DNA of 45,219 nt. Source: an uncultured Oscillospiraceae bacterium. Its GTDB lineage: Bacteria > Bacillota > Clostridia > Oscillospirales > Oscillospiraceae. How positions within the stretch are numbered: the first letter of the stretch is position 1; the number at the start of each line of letters is the position of its first letter. The notes under the pieces were generated by a model. That model had not been told where the DNA came from, ran no database searches, and worked only from the letters and a program-made list of their open reading frames with translations. Made by a program: the position numbers and the translations under genes. The stretch spans positions 1 through 45,219 of the forward strand of contig CALWXR010000018.1 of NCBI GenBank assembly GCA_944385535.1, in the 5' to 3' direction. Shown piece after piece: positions 23,763 to 30,973 of the stretch.

Positions 23763-24611
23763 ATGGAATGGAACTGTCATATCCACATGGTTCTGGACGG
23801 CTTTGACTGGCGGGGGGCCATCCGAAGGCATGCAGGACAGCCGGACGAGGACTGGATCCGGGGCGTTCTGGAAACCTACCGGCGGCAGGGGATCCGGTAT
23901 TTGCGGGACGGCGGGGATAAGTGGGGCGTAGGCAAGCGGGCCAGGGAGCTGGCGGCGGGCTATGCTATCCGCTACCGCACGCCCCTGGCCCCCATTTGCA
24001 AGGCGGGCTGCTACGGCGGCTTTATCGGCGTGGGCTATGAGGGCTTGAAGGATTACGCTTCCCTGGTGAAACAGCACCGGGAAGAGGGGGCGGACTTTAT
24101 TAAGATCATGATTTCCGGCCTGATGGACTTTCACCGCTTCGGGGTCCTTACCCAGGAAAGCCTGGATCCCCGTGAGATCCGGGAGTTGATCCACATCGCC
24201 CACCAGGAGGGCTTTTCCGTCATGGCCCACGGCAACGGTGCCAAAGCGGTGACGGCGGCGGCCCGGGCGGGGGTGGATTCCATTGAGCACGGGGCCTACC
24301 TGGATGGGGAGGCCCTGGCGGCCATGGCGGAAAACGGCACGGTGTGGGTGCCCACCCTGTCCACCATCGGCAACCTGCGGGGCAGGGGCCGGTTCCCGGA
24401 GGATCAGATTCAGGCCATTCTGGAAAGCGCCCTGGAAAATATCCGGGTCTTTTCCGCCCTTGGGGGCCGGATCGCCCCGGGGAACGACGCCGGGGCCTGG
24501 GCCGTGCCCCATGGCTGCGGCACGGAAGAGGATCTTTTGGCCCTGGCCCTGGGCGAAAAAACAGCGGCGGCCCTGGAACAGGGCGCCGCTGCCATTATGG
24601 AAAAATTTTAA
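23763..24611 (+). CDS. Amidohydrolase family protein (imidazolonepropionase-like)
   Basis: This 282-residue protein has the metal-binding layout of the amidohydrolase superfamily: HIH at residues 5-7, an internal K in FIKIMISG, then H in VMAHGNG, H in SIEHGAY, and D in GNDAGAW as the catalytic Asp. It is shorter than usual (~400) because the flanking beta-sandwich domain is absent, so it may be a stand-alone barrel. Substrate is unknown; relatives hydrolyse cyclic amides or dipeptides. A promoter ends 33 nt before the ATG; AAGGAGA lies 14 nt upstream, slightly far. It is convergent with the next gene, with the two stop codons adjacent at 24611/24612 and no terminator between. Confidence 0.75.
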   Translation: MEWNCHIHMVLDGFDWRGAIRRHAGQPDEDWIRGVLETYRRQGIRYLRDGGDKWGVGKRARELAAGYAIRYRTPLAPICKAGCYGGFIGVGYEGLKDYASLVKQHREEGADFIKIMISGLMDFHRFGVLTQESLDPREIRELIHIAHQEGFSVMAHGNGAKAVTAAARAGVDSIEHGAYLDGEALAAMAENGTVWVPTLSTIGNLRGRGRFPEDQIQAILESALENIRVFSALGGRIAPGNDAGAWAVPHGCGTEEDLLALALGEKTAAALEQGAAAIMEKF

Positions 24612-25316
24612 TCAGCCGGCCCCGGCGGTGATAGCCTGCCACAGGGCTTCGTAGGCCGCCAGGGTTTCCAGAGCCTCCGGATCCTCCGTGACTACGCCCC
24701 GGCGGCCGATGGACAGTCCCGACAGCAGCTGCTGGCTTTGGATGGTGACCAACGAATCCTCCAGCTCCACCGAGCCCAGCTTCAGTCCCGTGAGCACCGG
24801 GCAGTCCTCCCAGGCGTACCACAGACCCTCCGTTTCCCCCTCCTGGGGCAGAGAGCCGTCGGGATAGGCCAGCAGCTCGCAGCTTTCCTGGAAGGCGGCG
24901 GGATCCTCCATCAGGTAGTAGAACATATGGTAGTCAGAGCTGTCCGCTATGAGCCGCACCTGGCTGGCCATGTTCGACTGGACGTCTATATCCTCCCCGG
25001 AGATGATGTACTGATCCACCGATACCAGTACCTGACCGTCCCCGTTTATATCCTGGCCCAGCGCCGACAGCTGGTCCTCCAGGGCCTCCACCGTGTCATC
25101 GGGCAGATAGTAGCTGCCCACATAGGCCATTCGGTAGGGGCGGTCGATGAAAAGATCCCAAACCATCCAGGCGGCGATTAGAAGCCCTACCAGACCCAGG
25201 GCCACATGTCCTTTGTGATAGTACCACCAGTTTAACCGCTTTTCCTTGGGCGTCAGCTCCCGCTTCGGTTCTATGACCTGGTTTTTCGCCAGCTTCTTTA
25301 AATATTCGCTTCCCAT
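24612..25316 (-). CDS. Single-pass membrane protein of unknown function
   Basis: The product has 234 residues. A basic cytoplasmic head (KRELTPKEKRLNWWYYHKGH, 18-37) leads to one membrane helix (about 38-57); the remaining ~175 residues are acidic and extracytoplasmic. The outer part contains YVGSYYLPDDTVEALEDQLS and DINGDGQVLVSVDQY, a layout seen in uncharacterised Clostridia proteins whose outer region resembles part of a substrate-binding fold; I could not assign a family. AAGGAGA lies 13 nt before ATG 25316. It is monocistronic and divergent from the ABC importer at 25506. Confidence 0.6.
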   Translation of the reverse strand: MGSEYLKKLAKNQVIEPKRELTPKEKRLNWWYYHKGHVALGLVGLLIAAWMVWDLFIDRPYRMAYVGSYYLPDDTVEALEDQLSALGQDINGDGQVLVSVDQYIISGEDIDVQSNMASQVRLIADSSDYHMFYYLMEDPAAFQESCELLAYPDGSLPQEGETEGLWYAWEDCPVLTGLKLGSVELEDSLVTIQSQQLLSGLSIGRRGVVTEDPEALETLAAYEALWQAITAGAG

Positions 25317-25444
25317 GACGCTTCCCCATCTCCTTGAATGGGGCTATTGTTTCAAATAAGTATTTCGGATTCGTAACGGTTTTGTGAATAGGCCGGGAAC
25401 AATTTTTCCGGAAGGGAAAGGGAAATTCCTTCCCCCCGGAACCC

Positions 25445-25473
25445 TTGCAATGGGGCGGGAAATGGCATATAAT
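25445..25473 (+). promoter_or_regulatory. Promoter of the ABC importer operon
   Basis: TTGCAA (25445-25450), 17 bp, TATAAT (25468-25473), 33 bp before the first start codon. Confidence 0.85.
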
Positions 25474-25505
25474 GGGGATATCGCAATGAAAGGAATGGGA
25501 TCGGA

Positions 25506-26600
25506 ATGAACGTTACCTTAGAAAACCTGACCAAGGTTTTTCCTGCCCGGGGGAAGAAGGGGAGCGGGGACGTGACCGCTGTGAAGGATTTTTCCCTGAG
25601 GATCCCCGACGGGGCCCTGGTGGGGCTGCTGGGGCCCTCGGGCTGCGGGAAATCCACCACCTTAAATCTGCTCTCCGGCCTGCTGACCCCCACCGGCGGC
25701 CGCATCTACTTTGGGGAGGAGGAGGTCACCCGCCTTCCTCCGGAGCACCGGGGGGTGGGGCTGGTATTCCAGAACTACGCCCTGTATCCCCACATGACGG
25801 TACAGCAGAACATCACCTTCCCCCTGGAAAACCGAAAGGGGAAGGACAAGCTGACCAAGAAGGAAATGGCGGACAAGGCCCTGGAGGCGGCGAAACTGGT
25901 GCAGATCCAGGATCTTATGGATCGCAAGCCCAAGGAGCTGTCCGGCGGTCAGCAGCAGCGGGTAGCCATCGCCCGGGCCCTGGTAAAAATGCCCGGGGTG
26001 CTGCTCCTGGACGAGCCACTGTCCAACCTGGACGCCCGGCTCCGCCTGCAAACCCGGGAGGAAATCCGGCGGATCCAGCGCTCCACCGGCATCACCACCA
26101 TTTTCGTCACCCACGACCAGGAGGAGGCCATGTCCATTTCCGATTTGATTGTGGTGATGAAGGAGGGGGTCATCCAGCAGACCGGCAAGCCCCAGCAGGT
26201 CTACGACGATCCCGCCAACCTGTTTGTAGCCAGGTTCCTGGGCACGCCCCCCATCCATGTGTTTGACGCTTCGGTAAAAAACAAAACGCTGTACATCGGG
26301 GAGGCCCCGGTGCTGCCCGTCCCCGGGGCGCCTGACGGGCCGGTGTACGCCGCCGTCCGGCCCGAGGGCTTTGTCCCGGAGCAGGAGGGGCCCCTGGTGT
26401 GCCAATTCCATCGGGTGGAGGTCATGGGCCGGGACGTAAGCCTGGTGGCAAGCCACCCCAACTGCCAAAACACCCCCATCCGGGCCATCATCCGGGCCCA
26501 GACCGACGTCCATGCCCAAGACGGCCGGGTGCGCTTCCGCCTGGATCCGGGGAAAGTATTCCTCTTTGACACTCAAACGGAAGCCAGGATCCGCTTTTAA
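25506..26600 (+). CDS. Sugar ABC transporter ATP-binding protein (MsmK/UgpC type)
   Basis: This 364-residue ATPase powers a carbohydrate importer at the inner face of the membrane. Walker A is GPSGCGKST (43-51), the Q-loop is VFQNYALYPHM (Q89), the signature is LSGGQQQRVAIARAL (145-159) and Walker B is LLLDEPLSNLDA (167-178). It continues with the H-loop VTHDQEEAM and the C-terminal OB/TOBE regulatory domain (about 240-364) of the MsmK/MalK subfamily, which often serve several importers. It is first in an operon with two permeases and a binding protein. The cellobiose locus downstream has no ATPase, so this one may serve it too. Confidence 0.93.
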   Translation: MNVTLENLTKVFPARGKKGSGDVTAVKDFSLRIPDGALVGLLGPSGCGKSTTLNLLSGLLTPTGGRIYFGEEEVTRLPPEHRGVGLVFQNYALYPHMTVQQNITFPLENRKGKDKLTKKEMADKALEAAKLVQIQDLMDRKPKELSGGQQQRVAIARALVKMPGVLLLDEPLSNLDARLRLQTREEIRRIQRSTGITTIFVTHDQEEAMSISDLIVVMKEGVIQQTGKPQQVYDDPANLFVARFLGTPPIHVFDASVKNKTLYIGEAPVLPVPGAPDGPVYAAVRPEGFVPEQEGPLVCQFHRVEVMGRDVSLVASHPNCQNTPIRAIIRAQTDVHAQDGRVRFRLDPGKVFLFDTQTEARIRF

Positions 26601-26611
26601 GGAGAACCGCC

Positions 26612-27505
26612 ATGGAACAACACAATAAAAAAGCCTGGCTGTACATGCTGCCCGCCGCCCTGTTTCTGGGACTTTTCCTGGTCTACCCTCTGATCGACGT
26701 TCTGATCTACTCCCTGGAGGAAGGGTATAACTTCGCCTCCCAGACCTACTGGGGCGTGGGGGGCTATAACTACAGCTACGTGCTCCACGATCCCTATTTC
26801 CTCCAGGCCCTGAAAAATACCTTCCTGCTGGTAATCATCACCGTGCCGGTGTCCACGGGCCTGGCCCTGGTGATCGCCCTGGGCTTAAGCTCCATCCAAA
26901 AGCTGCGGGAAGCCTACCAGACCATTTTCTTCCTGCCCTACGTGACCAATACCCTGGCGGTGGGCCTGGTGTTTATGATCCTGTTCCAGAAAACCCCCTA
27001 TACCGACGGCCTGGTGAATAGGATCCTGGGCTGGTTCGGCGTGGCCCCCATCGACTTTATCCAGGGCCCCTATTGGGCCAAAATGCTTACCCTGTGCGTG
27101 TACACCGTGTGGGTGGTGCTACCCTTTAAAATCCTGATCCTCACCAGCGCCCTGGCTTCCGTGGATCAAAGCTACTACAACGCCGCCAAGGTGGACGGCA
27201 CCTCCAAAGCAAGGATCTTCACCCGGATCACCCTGCCCATGATCTCCCCCACGATGTTCTACCTGGTGATCACCGGCTTCATCGGGGCCTTCAAGGCCTA
27301 CTCCGACGTGGTGGCACTGTTCGGCACGGATCTGAACGCCGCGGGGATGAATACCATTGTGGGCTACGTCTACGATATGCTCTACGGCACCGCCGGAGGC
27401 TACCCCTCCTACGCCTCTGCCGCCGCCATGATCCTGTTTGCCATCGTGCTGACCATCACCTGCGTCAATCTGCTGGTCAGCCGCAAGCACGTCCACTATG
27501 AATAG
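26612..27505 (+). CDS. Sugar ABC transporter permease (MalF type)
   Basis: The product has 297 residues and six membrane helices. The EAA loop that docks on the ATPase is YYNAAKVDGTSKARIFTRIT (in part, about 188-207), followed by LPMISP. It starts 11 bp after the ATPase gene with an AAGGAG RBS and is followed 11 bp later by the second permease. Together they form the membrane channel. No soluble N-terminal domain is present, unlike E. coli MalF. Confidence 0.9.
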   Translation: MEQHNKKAWLYMLPAALFLGLFLVYPLIDVLIYSLEEGYNFASQTYWGVGGYNYSYVLHDPYFLQALKNTFLLVIITVPVSTGLALVIALGLSSIQKLREAYQTIFFLPYVTNTLAVGLVFMILFQKTPYTDGLVNRILGWFGVAPIDFIQGPYWAKMLTLCVYTVWVVLPFKILILTSALASVDQSYYNAAKVDGTSKARIFTRITLPMISPTMFYLVITGFIGAFKAYSDVVALFGTDLNAAGMNTIVGYVYDMLYGTAGGYPSYASAAAMILFAIVLTITCVNLLVSRKHVHYE

Positions 27506-27516
27506 AGGTAAGCCCT

Positions 27517-28380
27517 ATGAACTATGAAAAACTGGAAGCCTCCGCTCGCCGCCGCAGCCGCCTGGGAAAGATTGTGACCTATGCCCTGCTGACCCTTTGG
27601 GCGGTGGTGGTGCTGTTTCCCTTCTACTGGATGGTGCTCACGTCGGTGAAAAGCTACAGCGCCTACAATTCCGAGTGGACGCCCCAGCTGTACACCCTGT
27701 CGCCCACCCTGGAAAATTATGTGGCCGCCTTCACCCAGGTGCCCCTGGGGGATTATTTCGTCAATACCATTATCTTCACCCTGGTGACCACCGCCGCCAT
27801 GCTGATTATCACCGTGCTGGCCGCCTACGCCTTCGCCAGGCTCTCCTTCCCCGGGAAGGATCTGGTGTTCACCCTGTTTCTTTCCCTGATGATGATCCCC
27901 TCGGAGCTGGTGGTCATCACCAACTACGTGACCATGACGGAGCTGGATCTGCGCAACAGCTTCCCGGGGCTGATCCTGCCTTCCGTGGCGTCGGTGTTTT
28001 ACATCTATCTGCTGAAGGAGAATTTCGCCCAGGTGCCGGATGAGCTGTACTACGCCGCCAAGGTGGACGGGGCCTCGGATGGAAAATACCTGTTCCGGGT
28101 GATGATCCCCATCTGCCGGCCCACCATCGTCACCATCACCATTTTGAAGGTGATCGAGTGCTGGAACAGCTACGTCTGGCCAAGGCTCATCACCGACGAT
28201 CCGGAGTATTTCCTCCTGTCTGTGGGTATCCAGGAGATTCGGGAAAACGGCTTCGGCCGGGAGAACATCCCCGCCATGATGGCGGCGGTGGTGGCGGTCT
28301 CCCTGCCGCTGATCGCCCTGTTTCTGATCTTCCGGAAGAAGATCATGGAGGGCGTCTCCAGAGGAGGGATGAAAGGATGA
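27517..28380 (+). CDS. Sugar ABC transporter permease (MalG type)
   Basis: The product has 287 residues and six helices. The EAA loop is YYAAKVDGASDGKYLFRV (about 185-203) then MIPICRP. N-terminal EASARRRSRLGK is cytoplasmic. Its stop overlaps the start of the binding-protein gene (ATGA), so translation is coupled. Confidence 0.9.
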   Translation: MNYEKLEASARRRSRLGKIVTYALLTLWAVVVLFPFYWMVLTSVKSYSAYNSEWTPQLYTLSPTLENYVAAFTQVPLGDYFVNTIIFTLVTTAAMLIITVLAAYAFARLSFPGKDLVFTLFLSLMMIPSELVVITNYVTMTELDLRNSFPGLILPSVASVFYIYLLKENFAQVPDELYYAAKVDGASDGKYLFRVMIPICRPTIVTITILKVIECWNSYVWPRLITDDPEYFLLSVGIQEIRENGFGRENIPAMMAAVVAVSLPLIALFLIFRKKIMEGVSRGGMKG

Positions 28381-29957
28381 AACGCCTTCTTTGTTTGCTC
28401 CTGGCCCTGGCTGGGGCGTTGACCTTGGCCGGATGCCACGGTTCCCGGGAGCAGAGCGGATTCACCGTTCCCGAGACCTTCGATACCACCCGGGACTATG
28501 AAATCACCTTCTGGGCCAAAAACGATACCAACATGACCCAGGTGGAGATCTACAAGCAGGCCATTGAGGATTTTCAGGCCCTGTATCCCAACATCACTGT
28601 GAATCTGCGGCTGTACACCGACTACGGCAAGATCTACAACGACGTAATTACCAACATCTCCACCGGCACCACCCCCGATGTATGCGTCACCTACCCGGAT
28701 CACATCGCCACCTACCTGACCGGCGAGAATACCGTGGTGCCCCTGGACGACCTGTTCACCCATGAAAAATACGGCCTGGGAGGCAGCGCCCTGGCTTACG
28801 ACGGCCCCACCTTGGAGCAGATCATCCCCCAGTTCCTGACCGAATGCGAATTTGCCGGATACCATTACGCCATCCCCTACATGCGCTCCACTGAGGCATG
28901 TTATGTAAACAAGACCTATGTGGAAAAGCTGGGCTACACCCTGCCGGAAACCCTGACCTGGGACTTTATCTGGGAGGTTTCCGAAGCCGCCATGGCAAAG
29001 GACGGGGAGGGGAACTTCCTGGTAAACGGCCAGAAGGTGCTGATCCCCTTCATCTACAAGTCCACGGATAATATGATGATCCAGATGCTTAAGCAGCTGG
29101 ACGAGGGCTACTCCACCTCCGCCGGGGAAATTCAGCTTTTCAACGACACCACCCGGGAGATTCTGTACACCCTGGCGGATCAGGCGGGGAAGGAGACCTT
29201 CAGCACCTTCAAGCTGGTGGGGTATCCCGCCAACTTCTTAAACGCGGGCCAGTGTATTTTCGCCGTGGACTCCACCGCCGGGGCCACCTGGATGGGTTCT
29301 CAGGCGCCCCTCATTGACATTGCCAAGGACAAGCTGGTAGACTTTGAGACGGTGGTGATGACTGTGCCCCAGTTTGACCCGGAGAATCCCCAGATGATCT
29401 CCCAGGGCCCCTCCCTGTGTATTTTCAATAAGGAGGATCCCCAGCAGGTGCTGGCCAGCTGGCTGTTCGCCCAGTATCTGCTGACCAATGAGGTTCAGAT
29501 CGCCTATTCCCAGACGGAAGGCTACGTGCCCGTCACCTCCAAGGCCCAGGAAAGCGGGGAATATCAGGACTACCTGAGCCGCCGGGGGGAGGACAACGAC
29601 CTGTATTACTCCGTAAAAATCGACGCGGTCAACCTGCTGCTGAATAACACGGAACATACCTTCGTCACGCCGGTGTTCAACGGCTCCGCCTCCCTGCGAA
29701 ACGCCGCCGGACAGCTGATTGAGAACGTGACCAAGTCTGTCCGCCGGAAGCAGACCGTGGACGATGGGTATATCCAGGATCTTTTTCAGGAGGTCACGGA
29801 TCTGTACCGGCTGGATCAGGTGGAATCCTCCGGGGGAAAGCAGGACTTAGGTCCCCTTCCCGCCGCCTCCAAGGCCCTGCTCCTGGGCTTGGGGCTGTGC
29901 TGGGCGGGGCTCCTGGCCTGGGCGCTTCGGGATGCCAAAAGGAAGGGGAAGGGATAA
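28377..29957 (+). CDS. Extracellular solute-binding lipoprotein with extra C-terminal membrane helix
   Basis: This 526-residue protein has the lipobox LTLAGC with Cys20 as the lipidated residue. The body is a family 1 (sugar) binding fold: ITFWAKNDTNMTQVEIYKQA, FQALYPNITVNL, then TPDVCVTYPDH and AIPYMRSTEACYVN. Unusually it ends with a hydrophobic helix (about 499-516, LLLGLGLCWAGLLAWAL) and a basic tail RDAKRKGKG, so it may be anchored at both ends. The start at 28377 overlaps the permease stop; an upstream frame start at 28158 lies within the permease gene. The substrate is unknown, but sugars are likely given the ATPase and permease types. Confidence 0.85.
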   Translation: MKRLLCLLLALAGALTLAGCHGSREQSGFTVPETFDTTRDYEITFWAKNDTNMTQVEIYKQAIEDFQALYPNITVNLRLYTDYGKIYNDVITNISTGTTPDVCVTYPDHIATYLTGENTVVPLDDLFTHEKYGLGGSALAYDGPTLEQIIPQFLTECEFAGYHYAIPYMRSTEACYVNKTYVEKLGYTLPETLTWDFIWEVSEAAMAKDGEGNFLVNGQKVLIPFIYKSTDNMMIQMLKQLDEGYSTSAGEIQLFNDTTREILYTLADQAGKETFSTFKLVGYPANFLNAGQCIFAVDSTAGATWMGSQAPLIDIAKDKLVDFETVVMTVPQFDPENPQMISQGPSLCIFNKEDPQQVLASWLFAQYLLTNEVQIAYSQTEGYVPVTSKAQESGEYQDYLSRRGEDNDLYYSVKIDAVNLLLNNTEHTFVTPVFNGSASLRNAAGQLIENVTKSVRRKQTVDDGYIQDLFQEVTDLYRLDQVESSGGKQDLGPLPAASKALLLGLGLCWAGLLAWALRDAKRKGKG

Positions 29958-30051
29958 AAACCTTCCTGCTCTGGGGCTTTCTTCCCGAGTTTCCGGTCTG
30001 GATTACCGAAAAAGTTCAAGCTTTCCACACAAAAAATTTCATTTTCATCCA

Positions 30052-30079
30052 TTGATTTCCCGGAGAAGCTGAGTATAAT
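30052..30079 (+). promoter_or_regulatory. Promoter of the TEAT-rich lipoprotein gene
   Basis: TTGATT (30052-30057), 16 bp, TATAAT (30074-30079). Confidence 0.7.
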
Positions 30080-30127
30080 GAAACTGTGCTTTATAAGCCG
30101 CAACTACCTGAGAAAAGGAGAATCATT

Positions 30128-30928
30128 ATGAAAAAGTATATTGCCATGCTGCTGGTTCTGGTAATGGCCCTGTCCCTGGCCGCCTGCGGCGGTGAGGAGG
30201 CCGCTCCCACCACCGAAGCGACCACCGAAGCGACCACCGAAGCAACCATCGAAGCAACCACCGAAGCTACTGAAGCGGAAGCCACTGTTCTGAGCCACGA
30301 AGAGTACATTGCCGCCGAAATGGACACCGAAGTGACCGTGGAGACCTATGTTCAGGCCCATCAGTCCTGGTGGGACGGCAAGGTGACCGTATACTGCCAG
30401 AGCCCCGACGGCGCTTACTTCCTGTATAACCTGACCTGCACGGAAGAGGACGCGGAAAAGCTGGTGCCCGGCACTAAGATCCGTGTCACCGGCTACAAGA
30501 CCGAGTGGTCCGGGGAAGTGGAGATTATGGACGGCACCTTTGAATTCGTGGAAGACGGCGACACCTACATCGCCGAGGCCCTGGACGTGACCGAAATGCT
30601 GGTCAGCGAAGACCTGATCGACCATCAGAACGAGTTCGTCTCCTTCACCGGTTTGACCGTGGAGGCCGCCAATGAGAATGGGGACGCATTCCTGTACAAC
30701 TGGGACGGTTCCGGCCAGGAGGGCACCGACAGCGACCTGTACTTCGACGCCTCTCTCAACGGCGAGACCTACACCTTTGTCATTGAGTACTACCTGTGCG
30801 ATGAGACATCCGAGGTCTACCAGGCTGTTCAGAACTTGAAGGTTGGCGATGTGATCAACATGGAAGGCTTCCTGTACTGGTACGAAGGCATGCAGCCCCA
30901 CATCACCGCCATCACCGTGGCAGAGTAA
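30128..30928 (+). CDS. Lipoprotein with OB-fold-like domains
   Basis: The product has 266 residues with lipobox LSLAAC (Cys20). Residues 27-48 are a low-complexity linker of repeated TEAT units, probably spanning the wall. Two similar ~90-residue regions follow. Each has a strand pattern like the OB folds of YhcR-type and DUF-type outer-surface proteins (KVTVYCQSPDGAYFLYNL, KIRVTGYKTEWSGEVEIMD; then QNEFVSFTGLTVEA, LKVGDVINMEGFLYWYEG). These often bind nucleic acid or sugars, but that is not shown here. RBS AAAAGGAG precedes the ATG. It is monocistronic with its own promoter and a strong terminator. Confidence 0.7.
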   Translation: MKKYIAMLLVLVMALSLAACGGEEAAPTTEATTEATTEATIEATTEATEAEATVLSHEEYIAAEMDTEVTVETYVQAHQSWWDGKVTVYCQSPDGAYFLYNLTCTEEDAEKLVPGTKIRVTGYKTEWSGEVEIMDGTFEFVEDGDTYIAEALDVTEMLVSEDLIDHQNEFVSFTGLTVEAANENGDAFLYNWDGSGQEGTDSDLYFDASLNGETYTFVIEYYLCDETSEVYQAVQNLKVGDVINMEGFLYWYEGMQPHITAITVAE

Positions 30929-30944
30929 ACCCCATAAAATCAGC

Positions 30945-30973
30945 GAGGCCGGGATCACCGGCCTCGTTTTTTT
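30945..30973. terminator. Terminator between the lipoprotein gene and cellobiose phosphorylase
   Basis: GAGGCCGG (30945-30952), loop GATCA, CCGGCCTC (30958-30965), then GTTTTTTT. The plus-strand T-tract is strong and overlaps the stop codon of the convergent cepA. On the minus strand the stem is followed by GCTGATTTTATGG, so it may serve both genes. Confidence 0.9.

Noticed and set aside
28158-28376. Extended start for the solute-binding protein
   Set aside because: It overlaps the permease gene; the lipobox and ATGA overlap identify 28377 as the start.
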